A stretch of 64,000 bases of DNA from Clostridiales bacterium (GCA_003343885.1 QAKH01000092.1:56110-120109); one strand, 5' to 3'. Positions 26,378 to 35,712 are shown, counted from the first letter of the stretch. Notes: a model not told the origin generated them from the sequence alone. Numbers and translations: made by a program.

Positions 26378-26683
26378 GCGGCGAAGCGCCGCTGCAAATT
26401 TCGCGGGCAAGTAAACGAAAATAGTTGATTTTGTTATTTGCGAAAGCTCGCGTGCTTGCGTGACATTAACTCAAGCACGGAACGTTTCAGAAAAGCCGAA
26501 AATCAAGTTCTTTTGTCCTGCTTTTCTCCGAAAGAAAAGCGGGCGCAGTCGAGGGCGCGTAGCCCTCGTCGCCCTTAGCAGAGGGCGAAAACCTTTTTTG
26601 CGTCAGAAAAGCGCAGGAAAGGGTGAATTTTTAAGCCGCAATGCGGCTTAAAAAGAGGGAAAACCCTCGCCGGGGGTTTTCCC
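26378..26683. repeat. array of seven consecutive hairpins in a gene-free region
   Basis: The gap 26165-26856 has no convincing gene. Within 306 bp there are seven inverted repeats: GCGGCG/CGCCGC (26378-26392), CGTGCTTG/CAAGCACG (26451-26479), GCTTTTCT/AGAAAAGC (26520-26540), GAGGGC/GCCCTC (26551-26567), CGCCCT/AGGGCG (26570-26587), a 27-bp near-palindrome built on TTTTTAAGCCGCA (26628-26654), and GGGAAAACCC/GGGTTTTCCC (26657-26683). On the minus strand the last hairpin is followed by TTTTT like a terminator, yet no minus-strand gene lies just upstream of it. Base composition is richer in G+C than the flanks. It may be a dispersed repeat/MITE-like element or a structured RNA. Confidence 0.6.
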
Positions 26684-26856
26684 TTGAAAGTTGTAACCAC
26701 TTTTTGACAGTCTGATATCTGATAATAGTATCTGTTTTATATTTGAAAATATACTTATTTTTGCGTTTACTCACTTAAATAAACTTGGTGTAATTTCCAA
26801 CCTTTATGTTTTTACAGTGTCTTTATAAGTGAAAGCGCTTTCGGGGAGATGAACAA

Positions 26857-28518
26857 ATGCAACGTGACAAGGCTGAAAAGATAACTGCAGAGTTTTTAAA
26901 AGATATATACGGATTTTCGTTGAAGCGGTGCGCAAATTTACAGGACGCTGAAGATTTGACGCAGGATATTGCGTTAAGGATTTTTGGAGCTTTGCTGAAA
27001 AAAGATGATATATATTCAGTCGAGAAGTTTGTTTGGACAGTTGCGCACAATACACTTGTAAATTATTACCGAGGAAAAAACAGAACATCGTCAAGCATCT
27101 CGATTGATGTTTTGGCGGAAGTTTTAGCGTCTGAAGATGAGTCAGCTCATGATATCGAAGAAAAAGAATCGATTGAGCGGCTGCACGCAGAGATTGCCTA
27201 TCTTTCCGCAATACAGCGCCGTATTGTTATTTCATACTATTTTGAAAACAAAAAGCAGGAGGAAATAGCAAATTTTCTGAGTTTACCGGTGGGCACAGTC
27301 AAGTGGCATTTGTTCGAAGCAAAAAAAGAACTGAAAAGAGGGATGAATACGATGAGACAGCATGGTGAGTTGAAATTTAATCCTGTCCGCTTTGAATTCT
27401 GCGGTACAAATGGAAGTCCGGGAACAAAAGGAGCAAATAATAATTTTTTCACAAGCGCGCTGCCGGAAAATATAGTTTATGATGTCAGAAAACAGGCAAA
27501 GACTGTCAATGAGATAGCCGACGATTTAGGAGTTTCTCCCGTCTATATCGAAAGCGAGGCGGAATATCTTGCAAAGTACGGATTTCTCGTTGAAAACAAA
27601 GGCAAATATATATCAAATATCCTTTTGGATGAAGCGGATGACGTTTTAGTGTCTTTGCATGATGAAATGTATAGTAAAGCCGCAGGCATATTTGCGCCGG
27701 AGCTGTACAATGAGCTTACTCAAAGCGGCATTTTAAACGATCCGCGCATTGTATGCGGCAGTGGTGAAAAAAACATCGAACTAAAAATAGACGGAAAAGC
27801 TGACGATAATTTTCTGTTGTGGTCACTGATACCTTATATTGCAGCTTTGAGCGGGGAAGAGCTGTTGGATAAGAGTATTTCTTTTGAAGAGGCGGCGACT
27901 CTGCGTCCGGACGGCGGACATAATATATGTCAGGTGTCAGTGATACAGCCGGGAGTAAAACAGCCCAAGTACTTTGAAAGCGTGAAGCATTGGTGCGGTC
28001 CGTGCTGGAACAGAAACGATGAATTTATCTTATGGCAAATTGACTCGCAATGGTCTGCCGCAAGAGTTGACGACGGATATCTTGAAAAAGCAAAGAGAAT
28101 TCTTGATTTGTTTTCAAAAATGCAGCATAGTGATTTGACAGAAGAAGAGAGCGCATTTCTAGTCCAAATGGGAATTATAAAAACCAATGGAAATTATCAC
28201 GGTATGCTTAAAGAATCAGTACAGGCGGTTTGGCTGACAAATGCCGAAATAAGAGCAGAACTTTTAGGTATGGGAGACAAAATTAAGAAAAAGCATTGGG
28301 ATACGTTTTGTAAAATCAAGGAACCTTTCGAAAAAGCTGTTATTGCACGTACTCCGAAACATCTTTGGAAAACGCAAAAATACGTACTTCAGTACATTTT
28401 CTTTTCTGACGGATGGTTTATTCTACATTGCTTAAAAGAACTGATAAACAGCGGTAAATTAAAGCTTCCGGCAAACAATCAGAAAATGTCCCTTACTACT
28501 GTGATTACCCCCGCATAA
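26857..28518 (+). CDS. ECF-type sigma factor with long C-terminal extension
   Basis: Sigma-70 family protein of 553 residues, about three times the usual ECF length. Region 2 (about residues 10-85) has the typical DAEDLTQDIALRIF and FVWTVAHNTLVNYYR. Region 4 (about 110-165) has LSAIQRRIVISYYF and the helix-turn-helix QEEIANFLSLPVGTVKWHL. After this, about 385 residues follow without break: a winged-helix-like piece (KTVNEIADDLGVSPVYIESE) and a Trp/Cys-containing part (ESVKHWCGPCWNRNDEF) of unknown function, perhaps a sensor. No anti-sigma gene is adjacent. It may be a self-contained sigma-sensor protein. Confidence 0.82.
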   Translation: MQRDKAEKITAEFLKDIYGFSLKRCANLQDAEDLTQDIALRIFGALLKKDDIYSVEKFVWTVAHNTLVNYYRGKNRTSSSISIDVLAEVLASEDESAHDIEEKESIERLHAEIAYLSAIQRRIVISYYFENKKQEEIANFLSLPVGTVKWHLFEAKKELKRGMNTMRQHGELKFNPVRFEFCGTNGSPGTKGANNNFFTSALPENIVYDVRKQAKTVNEIADDLGVSPVYIESEAEYLAKYGFLVENKGKYISNILLDEADDVLVSLHDEMYSKAAGIFAPELYNELTQSGILNDPRIVCGSGEKNIELKIDGKADDNFLLWSLIPYIAALSGEELLDKSISFEEAATLRPDGGHNICQVSVIQPGVKQPKYFESVKHWCGPCWNRNDEFILWQIDSQWSAARVDDGYLEKAKRILDLFSKMQHSDLTEEESAFLVQMGIIKTNGNYHGMLKESVQAVWLTNAEIRAELLGMGDKIKKKHWDTFCKIKEPFEKAVIARTPKHLWKTQKYVLQYIFFSDGWFILHCLKELINSGKLKLPANNQKMSLTTVITPA

Positions 28519-28610
28519 GTTGAAATAACTAAGCACACTAAGCGCAGTTTGAATTTTGCTCTTCGCAAATACTTGTCGGGGCAACTGTATCAAAAAAAGA
28601 AAGCGCTTGA

Positions 28611-28648
28611 AAAAACAGAGCCGCACACCGGAAAAAGGAGCGGCTCTG
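28611..28648 (-). terminator. terminator of the greA-like gene
   Basis: CAGAGCCGC (28616-28624) pairs with GCGGCTCTG (28640-28648). On the minus strand TTTTTT follows, about 100 bp after the greA stop. Confidence 0.75.
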
Positions 28649-28744
28649 CGGCTTAATATGGCGAAATAAAATGCTTATCTCTTGCGGAAAATGAAAAAAC
28701 ATGGTATAATCTCAGACGTAAATCCGAACAGCTTTGTGTAAACT

Positions 28745-29242
28745 CTAACGGATTTCCAAAGACTCGTCATCGGTCCCTTTGGTGATTTCAATAATTTTCA
28801 CATAGTAGCTGTACGACGGATTTACTTCGATTTTAACACGGTCTCCGACGCTGTGTCCGAGCAGTGCCTTTCCAACGGGAGACTCGCCGCTTATCAGATT
28901 TTTCATGACGTCCGCACGCATTGTGGTGACTATCCTGTAAATTTCTTCGGAATTATCCTCTTCCACAAGAATTTTCACTGTGTCGAACAACCCCAATATA
29001 TCGGCGTTTTCTGTAGTGTTTACAACCTCGGCGGTTTTTATCATGTTCTGAAGATAGCGTATGCGCCGTTCGTTGGCGTTTTTTTCCTGCTTTGCAATGT
29101 GATACTCAGCATTTTCGCTGAGATCTCCGAATGCCCTTGTGCGTACGACTTCTTTTAAAAGTTTTGGGCGAAGCACGGTTATTCTGTGTTCTATTTCTTC
29201 CTGCATCTTTTTTATATCTACCGGTGTTAGCTGATTGTGCAT
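28745..29242 (-). CDS. greA: transcript cleavage factor GreA/GreB family
   Basis: Elongation factor of 165 residues that enters the RNA polymerase secondary channel and stimulates cleavage of backtracked RNA. The N-terminal coiled coil holds RAFGDLSENAEYHIAK, including the conserved acidic DLSENAEY tip. The C-terminal FKBP-like part includes SPVGKALLGHSVGDRV. ATG 29242 follows AAAAGGAGT at ten bases; an in-frame upstream start at 29281 adds 13 residues without family match. Own promoter at 29299-29327 and terminator at 28611-28648, so it is probably monocistronic. GreA is slightly more likely than GreB or a paralogue. Confidence 0.9.
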   Translation of the reverse strand: MHNQLTPVDIKKMQEEIEHRITVLRPKLLKEVVRTRAFGDLSENAEYHIAKQEKNANERRIRYLQNMIKTAEVVNTTENADILGLFDTVKILVEEDNSEEIYRIVTTMRADVMKNLISGESPVGKALLGHSVGDRVKIEVNPSYSYYVKIIEITKGTDDESLEIR

Positions 29243-29298
29243 GTCCGCATACTCCTTTTCGCACCGATTCTCGGCGTTCAATTATTCTATAATGTGTA

Positions 29299-29327
29299 AC
29301 TATATTACGTTTGCACACGTTTTTCAA
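29299..29327 (-). promoter_or_regulatory. promoter of the greA-like gene
   Basis: On the minus strand TTGAAA (29327-29322) and TATAGT (29304-29299) are separated by 17 bp, about 57 bp before the ATG. Confidence 0.6.
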
Positions 29328-29405
29328 TACCATTTAATTAATAATGTATGAAAAGTTGACGAGCGCCGAATTTACAGTTTGTTTATAAAAAAAGGAAAAA
29401 ATATA

Positions 29406-29434
29406 TTTACAAACGAATAAATGTGTGGTATACT
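29406..29434 (+). promoter_or_regulatory. promoter of rpsO
   Basis: TTTACA (29406-29411) and TATACT (29429-29434) are separated by 17 bp, giving a leader of about 130 bases before rpsO. Confidence 0.65.
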
Positions 29435-29440
29435 ACCCGA

Positions 29441-29568
29441 AGATAAGATTAGCTTACCTTGCTTTGTCGCAGGATAAAAGCCTCACCTTAATGGTTAAAA
29501 GGTTATCCGCATGCCTGCGGCTGTGTTACGGGAGCGCTTGTCTGATTATATTGAAAGGTGGAAAAAAC
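29441..29568 (+). promoter_or_regulatory. structured leader of rpsO, possible S15 autoregulatory RNA
   Basis: The leader can form GGATAA/TTATCC enclosing about 25 bases, followed directly by CCGCA/TGCGG. Ribosomal protein S15 represses its own mRNA through leader structures in many bacteria, although different phyla use unrelated folds. Whether this leader is such an element is inference from position and pairing. Confidence 0.4.
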
Positions 29569-29835
29569 ATGATCCAGAAGGAAGTAAAGCAGCAGCTTAT
29601 CGACCAGTACAAGACACATGAGGGAGATACAGGTTCTCCCGAGGTGCAGATAGCGATTCTTACACACAGAATCAACACACTCACCGAACATCTCAAAACA
29701 AACAAGAATGACCATCATTCTCGCCGCGGTCTTCTCAAGATGGTAGGTCACAGAAGAAATCTTCTCAACTACCTCACCAAGAAGGATATCAACCGCTACC
29801 GTGCGATAATCGAGAAGCTCGGTATAAGAAAGTAA
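29569..29835 (+). CDS. rpsO: 30S ribosomal protein S15
   Basis: Primary 16S rRNA-binding protein of 88 residues. It carries the family pattern [34 protein letters not shown] and RRNLLNYL, with the conserved ending [15 protein letters not shown] 29569 lies after GAAAGGTGG; an in-frame upstream extension to 29425 is leader sequence, not protein. It lies just ahead of pnp in the widely conserved rpsO-pnp arrangement. Confidence 0.98.
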   Translation: MIQKEVKQQLIDQYKTHEGDTGSPEVQIAILTHRINTLTEHLKTNKNDHHSRRGLLKMVGHRRNLLNYLTKKDINRYRAIIEKLGIRK

Positions 29836-29975
29836 TTTTTTCAGAGAAGGCGAACCGGCTGCGGCTTGTTCGCCTTACTTGCTGACAGAGTCAAAACTTT
29901 GCGGAGACTGTATTAACCGTTTAGCATTTAAATTTGTCTGCAAAAATTAAGCTTTGAGACGGATTTAAGTGCTAA

Positions 29976-29997
29976 ACCACGCAAAAAGGCGCGTGGT
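29976..29997 (+). other. leader hairpin upstream of pnp
   Basis: ACCACGC (29976-29982) pairs with GCGTGGT (29991-29997), about 60 bp before the pnp start. In enterobacteria PNPase controls its own mRNA through a leader stem cut by RNase III; a similar role here is only a suggestion. Confidence 0.45.
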
Positions 29998-30058
29998 AAC
30001 GTTAATAGCCTCCGCAAGTGAAATACAGGAAGAAGAAAAAAGAAACGGAGGAAAAAAC

Positions 30059-32149
30059 ATGTTTGAAAATTACAGAACTTTTTCAACTACTCTTGCCGGA
30101 CGTCCTTTGAAGGTAGAAACCGGTAAGATTGCGCAGCTTGCCAACGGCTCGTGTCTTATAAGATACGGCGAAACCGCAATTCTTGCGACAGCCACGGCGT
30201 CAGCCGCTCCCAGAGACGGCATAGACTTTTTGCCGTTGTCTGTTGACTTTGAGGAAAGACTTTACGCAGTCGGAAAAATCCCGGGCTCATTCTTGAAGCG
30301 TGAGGGAAAGCCTACCGAAAAGGCAATACTTACTTCAAGAGTTATCGACAGACCCATCCGTCCGCTCTTCCCAAAAGACTTGAGAAATGACGTAACACTT
30401 AACCTGCTTGTACTTTCGGTTGATCCTGATTGTTCGCCGGAGGTTACAGGACTTATCGGTGCTTCTATTGCGCTTTCTATTTCCGATATTCCGTGGAACG
30501 GACCGGTTTCAAGCGTGTTTGTAGGATATGTTGACGGCGAAATCGTTATAAATCCTACCGCAAAGCAGAGAGACACATCTTCCCTTGAACTTACCGTTGC
30601 CAGCAGCAGCAAGAAAGTTGTCATGATAGAGGCAGGCGGTAAAGAAATTCCGGAAGATCTGATGTTCGACGCGATAATGAAAGCTCATGAAGTCAACAAG
30701 CAAATGGTTGAATTTATCGAGCACGTAAAGAGCGAGGTCGGCAAGGAGAAATTCTCTTATCCGTCCTGCGAGGTTGACCACGACCTTTATGACGCTGTCA
30801 GCGAATATGCAATTGAAAAGGTAAGAGCGGCGCTCGATACCGATGATAAGAATATCCGTGAGGAAAGACTCAGCGTTGTTTACGAAGACGTGTACGCTCA
30901 TTTTGAGGAAGTGTTCCCGGATGAGGACAGAAAAGCTGAAATTGCAGAGTGCATGTACAAGCTTCAGAAATTTGTTGTAAGACGTTGGCTGCTCGACGAC
31001 GGAAAGCGTGTCGACGGAAGAAAGCTCGACCAGATACGTCCGCTTGCTGCCGAGGTTGGTCTTTTCGGTAGAACACACGGCTCTGCAATGTTTACAAGAG
31101 GACAGACTCAGGTTATAACTGTTGCGACTCTGGGCCTTGTTGCCGAGCAGCAGATGCTTGACGGTATAGATGATGAAGAATATAAGAGATATATGCACCA
31201 TTATAATATGCCCAGCTATTCGGTCGGCGAAACAAAGCCGTCCCGCGGACCCGGCAGACGTGAAATAGGCCATGGAGCGCTTGCTGAAAGAGCGCTTGTT
31301 CCGGTAATCCCGTCGGTAGACGAATTCCCTTATTCCTTAAGACTTGTTTCTGAGGTTGTTTCCTCAAACGGTTCAACTTCTCAGGCTTCAATATGTGCTT
31401 CAACTCTTGCTCTCATGGACGCCGGAGTTCCGATAAGCGCACCTGTTGCAGGTATTTCCTGCGGACTTATTACAGAGGGCGACCGTTGGATGACAATGCT
31501 CGATATCCAGGGACTTGAAGACTTCTTCGGCGATATGGACTTTAAGGTTGCCGGAACCAAGAAGGGTATTACAGCTATACAGATGGACCTTAAGATTGAC
31601 GGTCTTACTCCTGAAATTATAAAAGCCGCTTTTGAGCAGACTAAAAAAGGCAGAGAGTATATACTTGATGAGGTAATGCTTAAGTGCATACCTGAGCCCA
31701 GAGCTGAGGTTTCAAAGTACGCTCCTAAGATGATAACCATAAAGATTGATCCTGAGAAGATCGGCGACGTAATAGGAAAGAGCGGTAAGGTAATCCAGGC
31801 AATCCAGGCTGAAACCGGCGCAAAGATTGATATTGAAGACGACGGAACCGTGTATATTGCCGCAGTTGACAAGGACGCAACTCTCAGAGCAAAGGCGTTT
31901 GTCGAGGCAATAGCGTTTGATCCTGAACCCGGAGCTGAGTTCCTCGGAAAGGTTACCCGCATCATGTCCTTTGGCGCGTTTGTCGAGATAGCTCCCGGCA
32001 AGGAAGGTCTTGTACACATTTCAAAGCTTGATAAAAAGCGTGTTGAAAAGGTCGAGGACGTTGTGAGCGTCGGAGATACCATTCGTGTAAAGGTACTTGG
32101 TACAGACGAGAAGGGAAGACTCAATCTTTCCAGAAAAGATACTCTTTAA
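30059..32149 (+). CDS. pnp: polyribonucleotide nucleotidyltransferase (PNPase)
   Basis: 3'-to-5' phosphorolytic exoribonuclease of 696 residues, forming a ring-shaped trimer. Order: first RNase PH domain (about 10-140), an alpha-helical linker, second RNase PH domain with GRREIGHGALAERAL, a KH domain (IGDVIGKSGKVIQAI) and a C-terminal S1 domain (FGAFVEIAPGKEGLVHIS). All are complete. ATG 30059 follows GGAGGAAAAAAC; the in-frame ATG 90 bp earlier lies in the leader hairpin region and is rejected. Terminator at 32171-32199. It follows rpsO by about 220 bp. Confidence 0.98.
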   Translation: MFENYRTFSTTLAGRPLKVETGKIAQLANGSCLIRYGETAILATATASAAPRDGIDFLPLSVDFEERLYAVGKIPGSFLKREGKPTEKAILTSRVIDRPIRPLFPKDLRNDVTLNLLVLSVDPDCSPEVTGLIGASIALSISDIPWNGPVSSVFVGYVDGEIVINPTAKQRDTSSLELTVASSSKKVVMIEAGGKEIPEDLMFDAIMKAHEVNKQMVEFIEHVKSEVGKEKFSYPSCEVDHDLYDAVSEYAIEKVRAALDTDDKNIREERLSVVYEDVYAHFEEVFPDEDRKAEIAECMYKLQKFVVRRWLLDDGKRVDGRKLDQIRPLAAEVGLFGRTHGSAMFTRGQTQVITVATLGLVAEQQMLDGIDDEEYKRYMHHYNMPSYSVGETKPSRGPGRREIGHGALAERALVPVIPSVDEFPYSLRLVSEVVSSNGSTSQASICASTLALMDAGVPISAPVAGISCGLITEGDRWMTMLDIQGLEDFFGDMDFKVAGTKKGITAIQMDLKIDGLTPEIIKAAFEQTKKGREYILDEVMLKCIPEPRAEVSKYAPKMITIKIDPEKIGDVIGKSGKVIQAIQAETGAKIDIEDDGTVYIAAVDKDATLRAKAFVEAIAFDPEPGAEFLGKVTRIMSFGAFVEIAPGKEGLVHISKLDKKRVEKVEDVVSVGDTIRVKVLGTDEKGRLNLSRKDTL

Positions 32150-32170
32150 TCCGAACCTTGATATTTTAAG

Positions 32171-32199
32171 CGCCCATCGGCAGACGGTGGGCGTTTTTT
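32171..32199 (+). terminator. terminator of rpsO-pnp
   Basis: CGCCCATC pairs with GGTGGGCG and is followed by TTTTTT, directly after pnp. Confidence 0.88.
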
Positions 32200-32392
32200 G
32201 AAAGTATATATTACTGCAGCAACCGGTAGTACTGTTATTGCTGTTATTTCCTTTATTACTGTTTTGTGCGTTTATAACTTCGTTTGTTTTATTTATGTTC
32301 CGTTTTGTTACAACAACTGCAAGGCAAATTCCAAAAAACAGAGTTGATATTATTTGGCTAAAAATACTTAAAAAAGGAAAGGATGACTAATT

Positions 32393-34486
32393 ATGAAAAA
32401 GGCGATATCACTTGTTTGTTCTGTTTTTGTATTAGCATGTACTTTTGTTTTTTGCGTAAGTTCAGTATCTCAGTATGATCCGGTGGAGATTTCTTTTAAA
32501 ATCGGAGACGATACTTTGACAATAAACGGTCAAAGTGTAAAAACGGAAAAACCTTATGTTTACGGAGTCGGCGTAACATTGGTTCCGGTGCGTGTAATTA
32601 CAGAAAGCTTTGGTGCGAATGTTGACTGGGAAGAGAAAAGTCAAAAGGTAACTCTTACTTTAAACGACCAAAAGATTGAGCTGTGGATAGGAGAGGACGA
32701 AGCTCTGGTCAATTCTGAGCCGGTAAAGCTTCTTGCTCCCGCGCAGCTTTCAGAAGCCGGTTCAACTATGGTTCCTTTGCGCTTTATCAGCGAGACGTTT
32801 AATGCCGAAGTCGGCTATGATGAGGAAAGCGAGCGCGTGACTGTCTTTAAAGCTGCCGTACCGATGGAAGGTATGAAATTCTTCGAGGACGAGCAGGAGG
32901 TCCTGTCTTTGCAGATCCCGGAAAATTACGTTTGCAGCAGTCAGGAAAATAACACTTATGAGTTTTCTCTTCCGAACGTTGAAAAAAAGATTGAGGACGA
33001 TTACATTAAAAATATAGCAGTTTATGAATTTCATATGGATTCGCTGTATCTCGGAAAGCCGAAACCTTTTCTTGACGCAGACAAGCGTTCTCAAAACAGT
33101 CCGTATTTAGCCGATGAAATCCGTATGGACGGTCTCTACGATAAGAAAATCGCTGGAAAAGAGGCGTATACATATCAAATCCTTTACAGAACAAAAGACA
33201 GCGTGGATATGCTCTTAGCAAAAAAGTGCATATATAAACACGCTGATCTGATGAGGCTTATCGTTATCATTCCGGAGTATGCTTCGTCGGAACTTGTCGA
33301 AAATCCCTCTGTGAGCGGCGGATTACAATCCATTGCGACGAGAGATATTGTCATAAAAATTCCTGAAGATTTTTCCGACGATACGTCGTACAATAAGGTA
33401 ATAGTCCCGACAAGTGCGCATTTTTCAGAGAAAATTTCGGTTGAGCTGTACTCGGCTGACGAAAAAATTGATTTGAAGCAGTACCTTGAGGATGAAGCGC
33501 TGTCGGTGAAAAATAGGTTTAACCAGGCGATTTTTTCGGTGTCGGACGTAGTAAAGGCTGATATTGACGAAGCGGATGCCTATAAATATACCGTTGAAAG
33601 CGTAACCGGAGATACTTCTGAAAATATAGTTTATGAAGTTGACGATGTGGTTGTTTTGGTACGTGTAAACTCTGAAAAGGAAACGCCTGTCGGCATAGAG
33701 AAAATAGCTTCCGCAATCCGTATTTTGAATACGGAAAACGCAGAGCTTGCAAGACTGCCGGAAATTGCGGTATACGATACTGAAAATTCAGAAGCCGATA
33801 CTGACGAAGAACCAAAGGAAACCGAGGAAGTTGACGAAACAGAGATATATGAGGATAATCCCGGACTGAAGGATACGGAAACAGAATCAGATGAAGTTGC
33901 ACAAGAAAAGAATGTTATACATGTCACGAGCAAGGAAACAGCGTTTGATTTGCCCGAAGGCTTTGAAATATGGATGTCTGAAGACGGCTCTGAGGTTATT
34001 GCACGGGATACTGAAAGCTCTATAACAATCAGCTTGCTCGACACTTCTTGTACCATGCAAAACGACGACGAAGTGTTGAGTTTTTATGATCCTTTTATTC
34101 CCCGATCTTACTATAAAAATAAAACGACAGTGTGCAGTCCATTGGGGATAATGGAAGCAAGATATGAGGAGGGTGGATGGACAATTATACATATCCCGGA
34201 ACAATGGGATAAATATGAAAACACCTACAGAACATTTGATGGAAAAGATCTGCTTTATGTTAAAAAGGAAATTTCAGACGGAGTATATTTGTATCAGAAA
34301 TTACTGTATTTCCGTACCGACATAAATAAAAACACCAATTCCGGAAGCAAGCAGATGCTGCATGCATTTACGGTTACATATACAGATCTTGATAATCCCG
34401 ATCGTGTGGAAGAAGTCTGGAAGCTGCTGCGCTCATCTGTAGCCGATAAGTACTTGGAAAATACTGAGGATAAGAATGATAAGTAG
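32393..34486 (+). CDS. secreted stalk-domain (copper amine oxidase N-terminal-like) protein
   Basis: Exported protein of 697 residues. The signal peptide is about residues 1-24 (VCSVFVLACTFVFCVSSV). Residues about 30-140 form the stalk domain named after copper amine oxidase N-termini: TINGQSVKTEKPYVY, then two copies of the VPVRVITESFGANVDW / VPLRFISETFNAEVGY pattern. Two further beta-rich regions follow, separated by an acidic linker (about 450-500, many Glu, Asp and Thr). No catalytic amine-oxidase domain is present, so it is not an oxidase. Such proteins are common on clostridial surfaces and may bind the wall; function unknown. Probably the first gene of a unit with the pseudouridine synthase. 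Confidence 0.82.
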   Translation: MKKAISLVCSVFVLACTFVFCVSSVSQYDPVEISFKIGDDTLTINGQSVKTEKPYVYGVGVTLVPVRVITESFGANVDWEEKSQKVTLTLNDQKIELWIGEDEALVNSEPVKLLAPAQLSEAGSTMVPLRFISETFNAEVGYDEESERVTVFKAAVPMEGMKFFEDEQEVLSLQIPENYVCSSQENNTYEFSLPNVEKKIEDDYIKNIAVYEFHMDSLYLGKPKPFLDADKRSQNSPYLADEIRMDGLYDKKIAGKEAYTYQILYRTKDSVDMLLAKKCIYKHADLMRLIVIIPEYASSELVENPSVSGGLQSIATRDIVIKIPEDFSDDTSYNKVIVPTSAHFSEKISVELYSADEKIDLKQYLEDEALSVKNRFNQAIFSVSDVVKADIDEADAYKYTVESVTGDTSENIVYEVDDVVVLVRVNSEKETPVGIEKIASAIRILNTENAELARLPEIAVYDTENSEADTDEEPKETEEVDETEIYEDNPGLKDTETESDEVAQEKNVIHVTSKETAFDLPEGFEIWMSEDGSEVIARDTESSITISLLDTSCTMQNDDEVLSFYDPFIPRSYYKNKTTVCSPLGIMEARYEEGGWTIIHIPEQWDKYENTYRTFDGKDLLYVKKEISDGVYLYQKLLYFRTDINKNTNSGSKQMLHAFTVTYTDLDNPDRVEEVWKLLRSSVADKYLENTEDKNDK

Positions 34487-34527
34487 CGTTGTATAGTTAA
34501 AAAGAAACAAAAGCAAGAGGTTAATCT

Positions 34528-35241
34528 ATGGAAGAAATGCGTTTGCAAAAATACGTATCTGACTGCGGACTTATGTCACGGCGCAGTGCGGAAAAAGAAA
34601 TTGAGCAGGGATTTTTTACTGTAAACGGCGAAAAGGCGTATATAGGTCAAAAGGTAGTTCCAGGCGTTGATGACGTAAGATATAAAGGAAGAAAACTTGA
34701 GGGCGGCGGCAAAAAAGTATATCTTATGCTGTATAAGCCGAGAGGATATGTAACCACGCTCAGCGACGAAGAGGGCAGACACTGTATAACAGAACTGCTC
34801 GAGGACGTTCCGGAAAGAGTTTATCCCTGCGGCAGACTTGACATGGATTCCGAAGGACTTCTTATTCTCACAAACGACGGAGAAGTGGCAAATAAACTTA
34901 TGCACCCGAAAAATCATGTGGATAAGGTTTATCACGTCAAAGTCAAAACCGAAATTGAGCCTGATACGCTTGCAAAGCTTAACGGTCCTATGGAGCTTGA
35001 CGGGTATAAGATAAAGCCTGTCAAGGTTACTATCCTTGAAAGGAAAGAGGGCTACACAATACTTAAGTTCGTACTTACAGAGGGAAGAAACCGACAGATT
35101 CGTAAAATGTGCGAACAGGTTGACTTGCAGATTCAAAGACTTAAGAGAGTATCTGTCGGCGAACTGAATATCGGCATGCTCACGCCCGGCAAGTGGAAAT
35201 ATATGAACCATAACGAGGCAAAATACCTCAAAGACCTGTGA
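34528..35241 (+). CDS. rluB: rRNA pseudouridine synthase, RsuA/RluB family
   Basis: Converts a specific uridine of 23S (RluB) or 16S (RsuA) rRNA to pseudouridine. Protein of 237 residues. An N-terminal S4 RNA-binding domain (MRLQKYVSDCGLMSRRSAEK) is followed by the catalytic domain, in which the active Asp lies in GRLDMDSEGLLILTNDG. The C-terminal TEGRNRQIRKMCE motif is also intact. ATG 34528 may be used, although the family usually begins at the fourth residue (ATG 34537). RluB-like assignment is the common one for Firmicutes but RsuA cannot be ruled out. Confidence 0.92.
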   Translation: MEEMRLQKYVSDCGLMSRRSAEKEIEQGFFTVNGEKAYIGQKVVPGVDDVRYKGRKLEGGGKKVYLMLYKPRGYVTTLSDEEGRHCITELLEDVPERVYPCGRLDMDSEGLLILTNDGEVANKLMHPKNHVDKVYHVKVKTEIEPDTLAKLNGPMELDGYKIKPVKVTILERKEGYTILKFVLTEGRNRQIRKMCEQVDLQIQRLKRVSVGELNIGMLTPGKWKYMNHNEAKYLKDL

Positions 35242-35254
35242 AAAGAGGGAAAAC

Positions 35255-35629
35255 ATGCTTGAAATGAGACCTGTGTATACGTCTTACGAGAGGGAAGAGT
35301 ATACAAAACCCTTCGGCATAATTCCGGAGGAGGGTAAAACCGTAATTTGCGCAAGGTATCCGGACCGATTTGTGGGACTTGCATACGTTTCTATCGACGG
35401 AGAGCTTGCGACAGTTCATGAGTTTTCACTTGTGGACGGTTACGACGATGATACCGATTTTTTTCTTCTCGGCAAGGCTATGCTCAACTACCTCGATCTG
35501 CACGGCGCCAAAAATGTAGTTCTTCCGCTTGCTAAAGACGAAAAAATACTTAAACGGCTCGGTTTTTCCAAAGCCGGTGACGGACAGTGGAATCTGTCGC
35601 TTGCCGGATACTTTGACCATAAGTGCTGA
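35255..35629 (+). CDS. small GNAT-like hypothetical protein
   Basis: Protein of 124 residues, 13 bp after the pseudouridine synthase, so probably co-transcribed. The middle reads like a short N-acetyltransferase fold (FVGLAYVSIDGELATVHEF, then GKAMLNYLDLHGAKNVVLPL and KRLGFSKAG). A canonical acetyl-CoA loop (R/Q-x-x-G-x-G/A) is not visible, so catalytic ability is doubtful. ATG follows AAAGAGGG. No specific role is proposed. Confidence 0.6.
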   Translation: MLEMRPVYTSYEREEYTKPFGIIPEEGKTVICARYPDRFVGLAYVSIDGELATVHEFSLVDGYDDDTDFFLLGKAMLNYLDLHGAKNVVLPLAKDEKILKRLGFSKAGDGQWNLSLAGYFDHKC

Positions 35630-35652
35630 CACTTATAATTGTTTTACACAAA

Positions 35653-35692
35653 GGCAGTATCGCTTATTGCGGTAACTGCCTTTCGTTTTTTT
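35653..35692 (+). terminator. terminator after the pseudouridine synthase operon
   Basis: GGCAGT (35653-35658) and ACTGCC (35675-35680), with inner CGC/GCG pairing, are followed by TTTCGTTTTTTT. Confidence 0.8.
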
Positions 35693-35712
35693 ATTTGCAG
35701 TGTATTTTAATG

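Noticed and set aside
26460..26651. A 63-codon Arg/Lys-rich open frame
   Set aside because: It runs through the hairpin array, has no ribosome-binding site, and its composition follows the inverted repeats.
29425..29568. N-terminal extension of S15
   Set aside because: The in-frame extension covers the promoter -10 and leader; S15 length and the ribosome-binding site fix the start at 29569.
32393..34486. Copper amine oxidase
   Set aside because: Only the N-terminal stalk-type domain is present; the catalytic domain and cofactor Tyr motif are missing.
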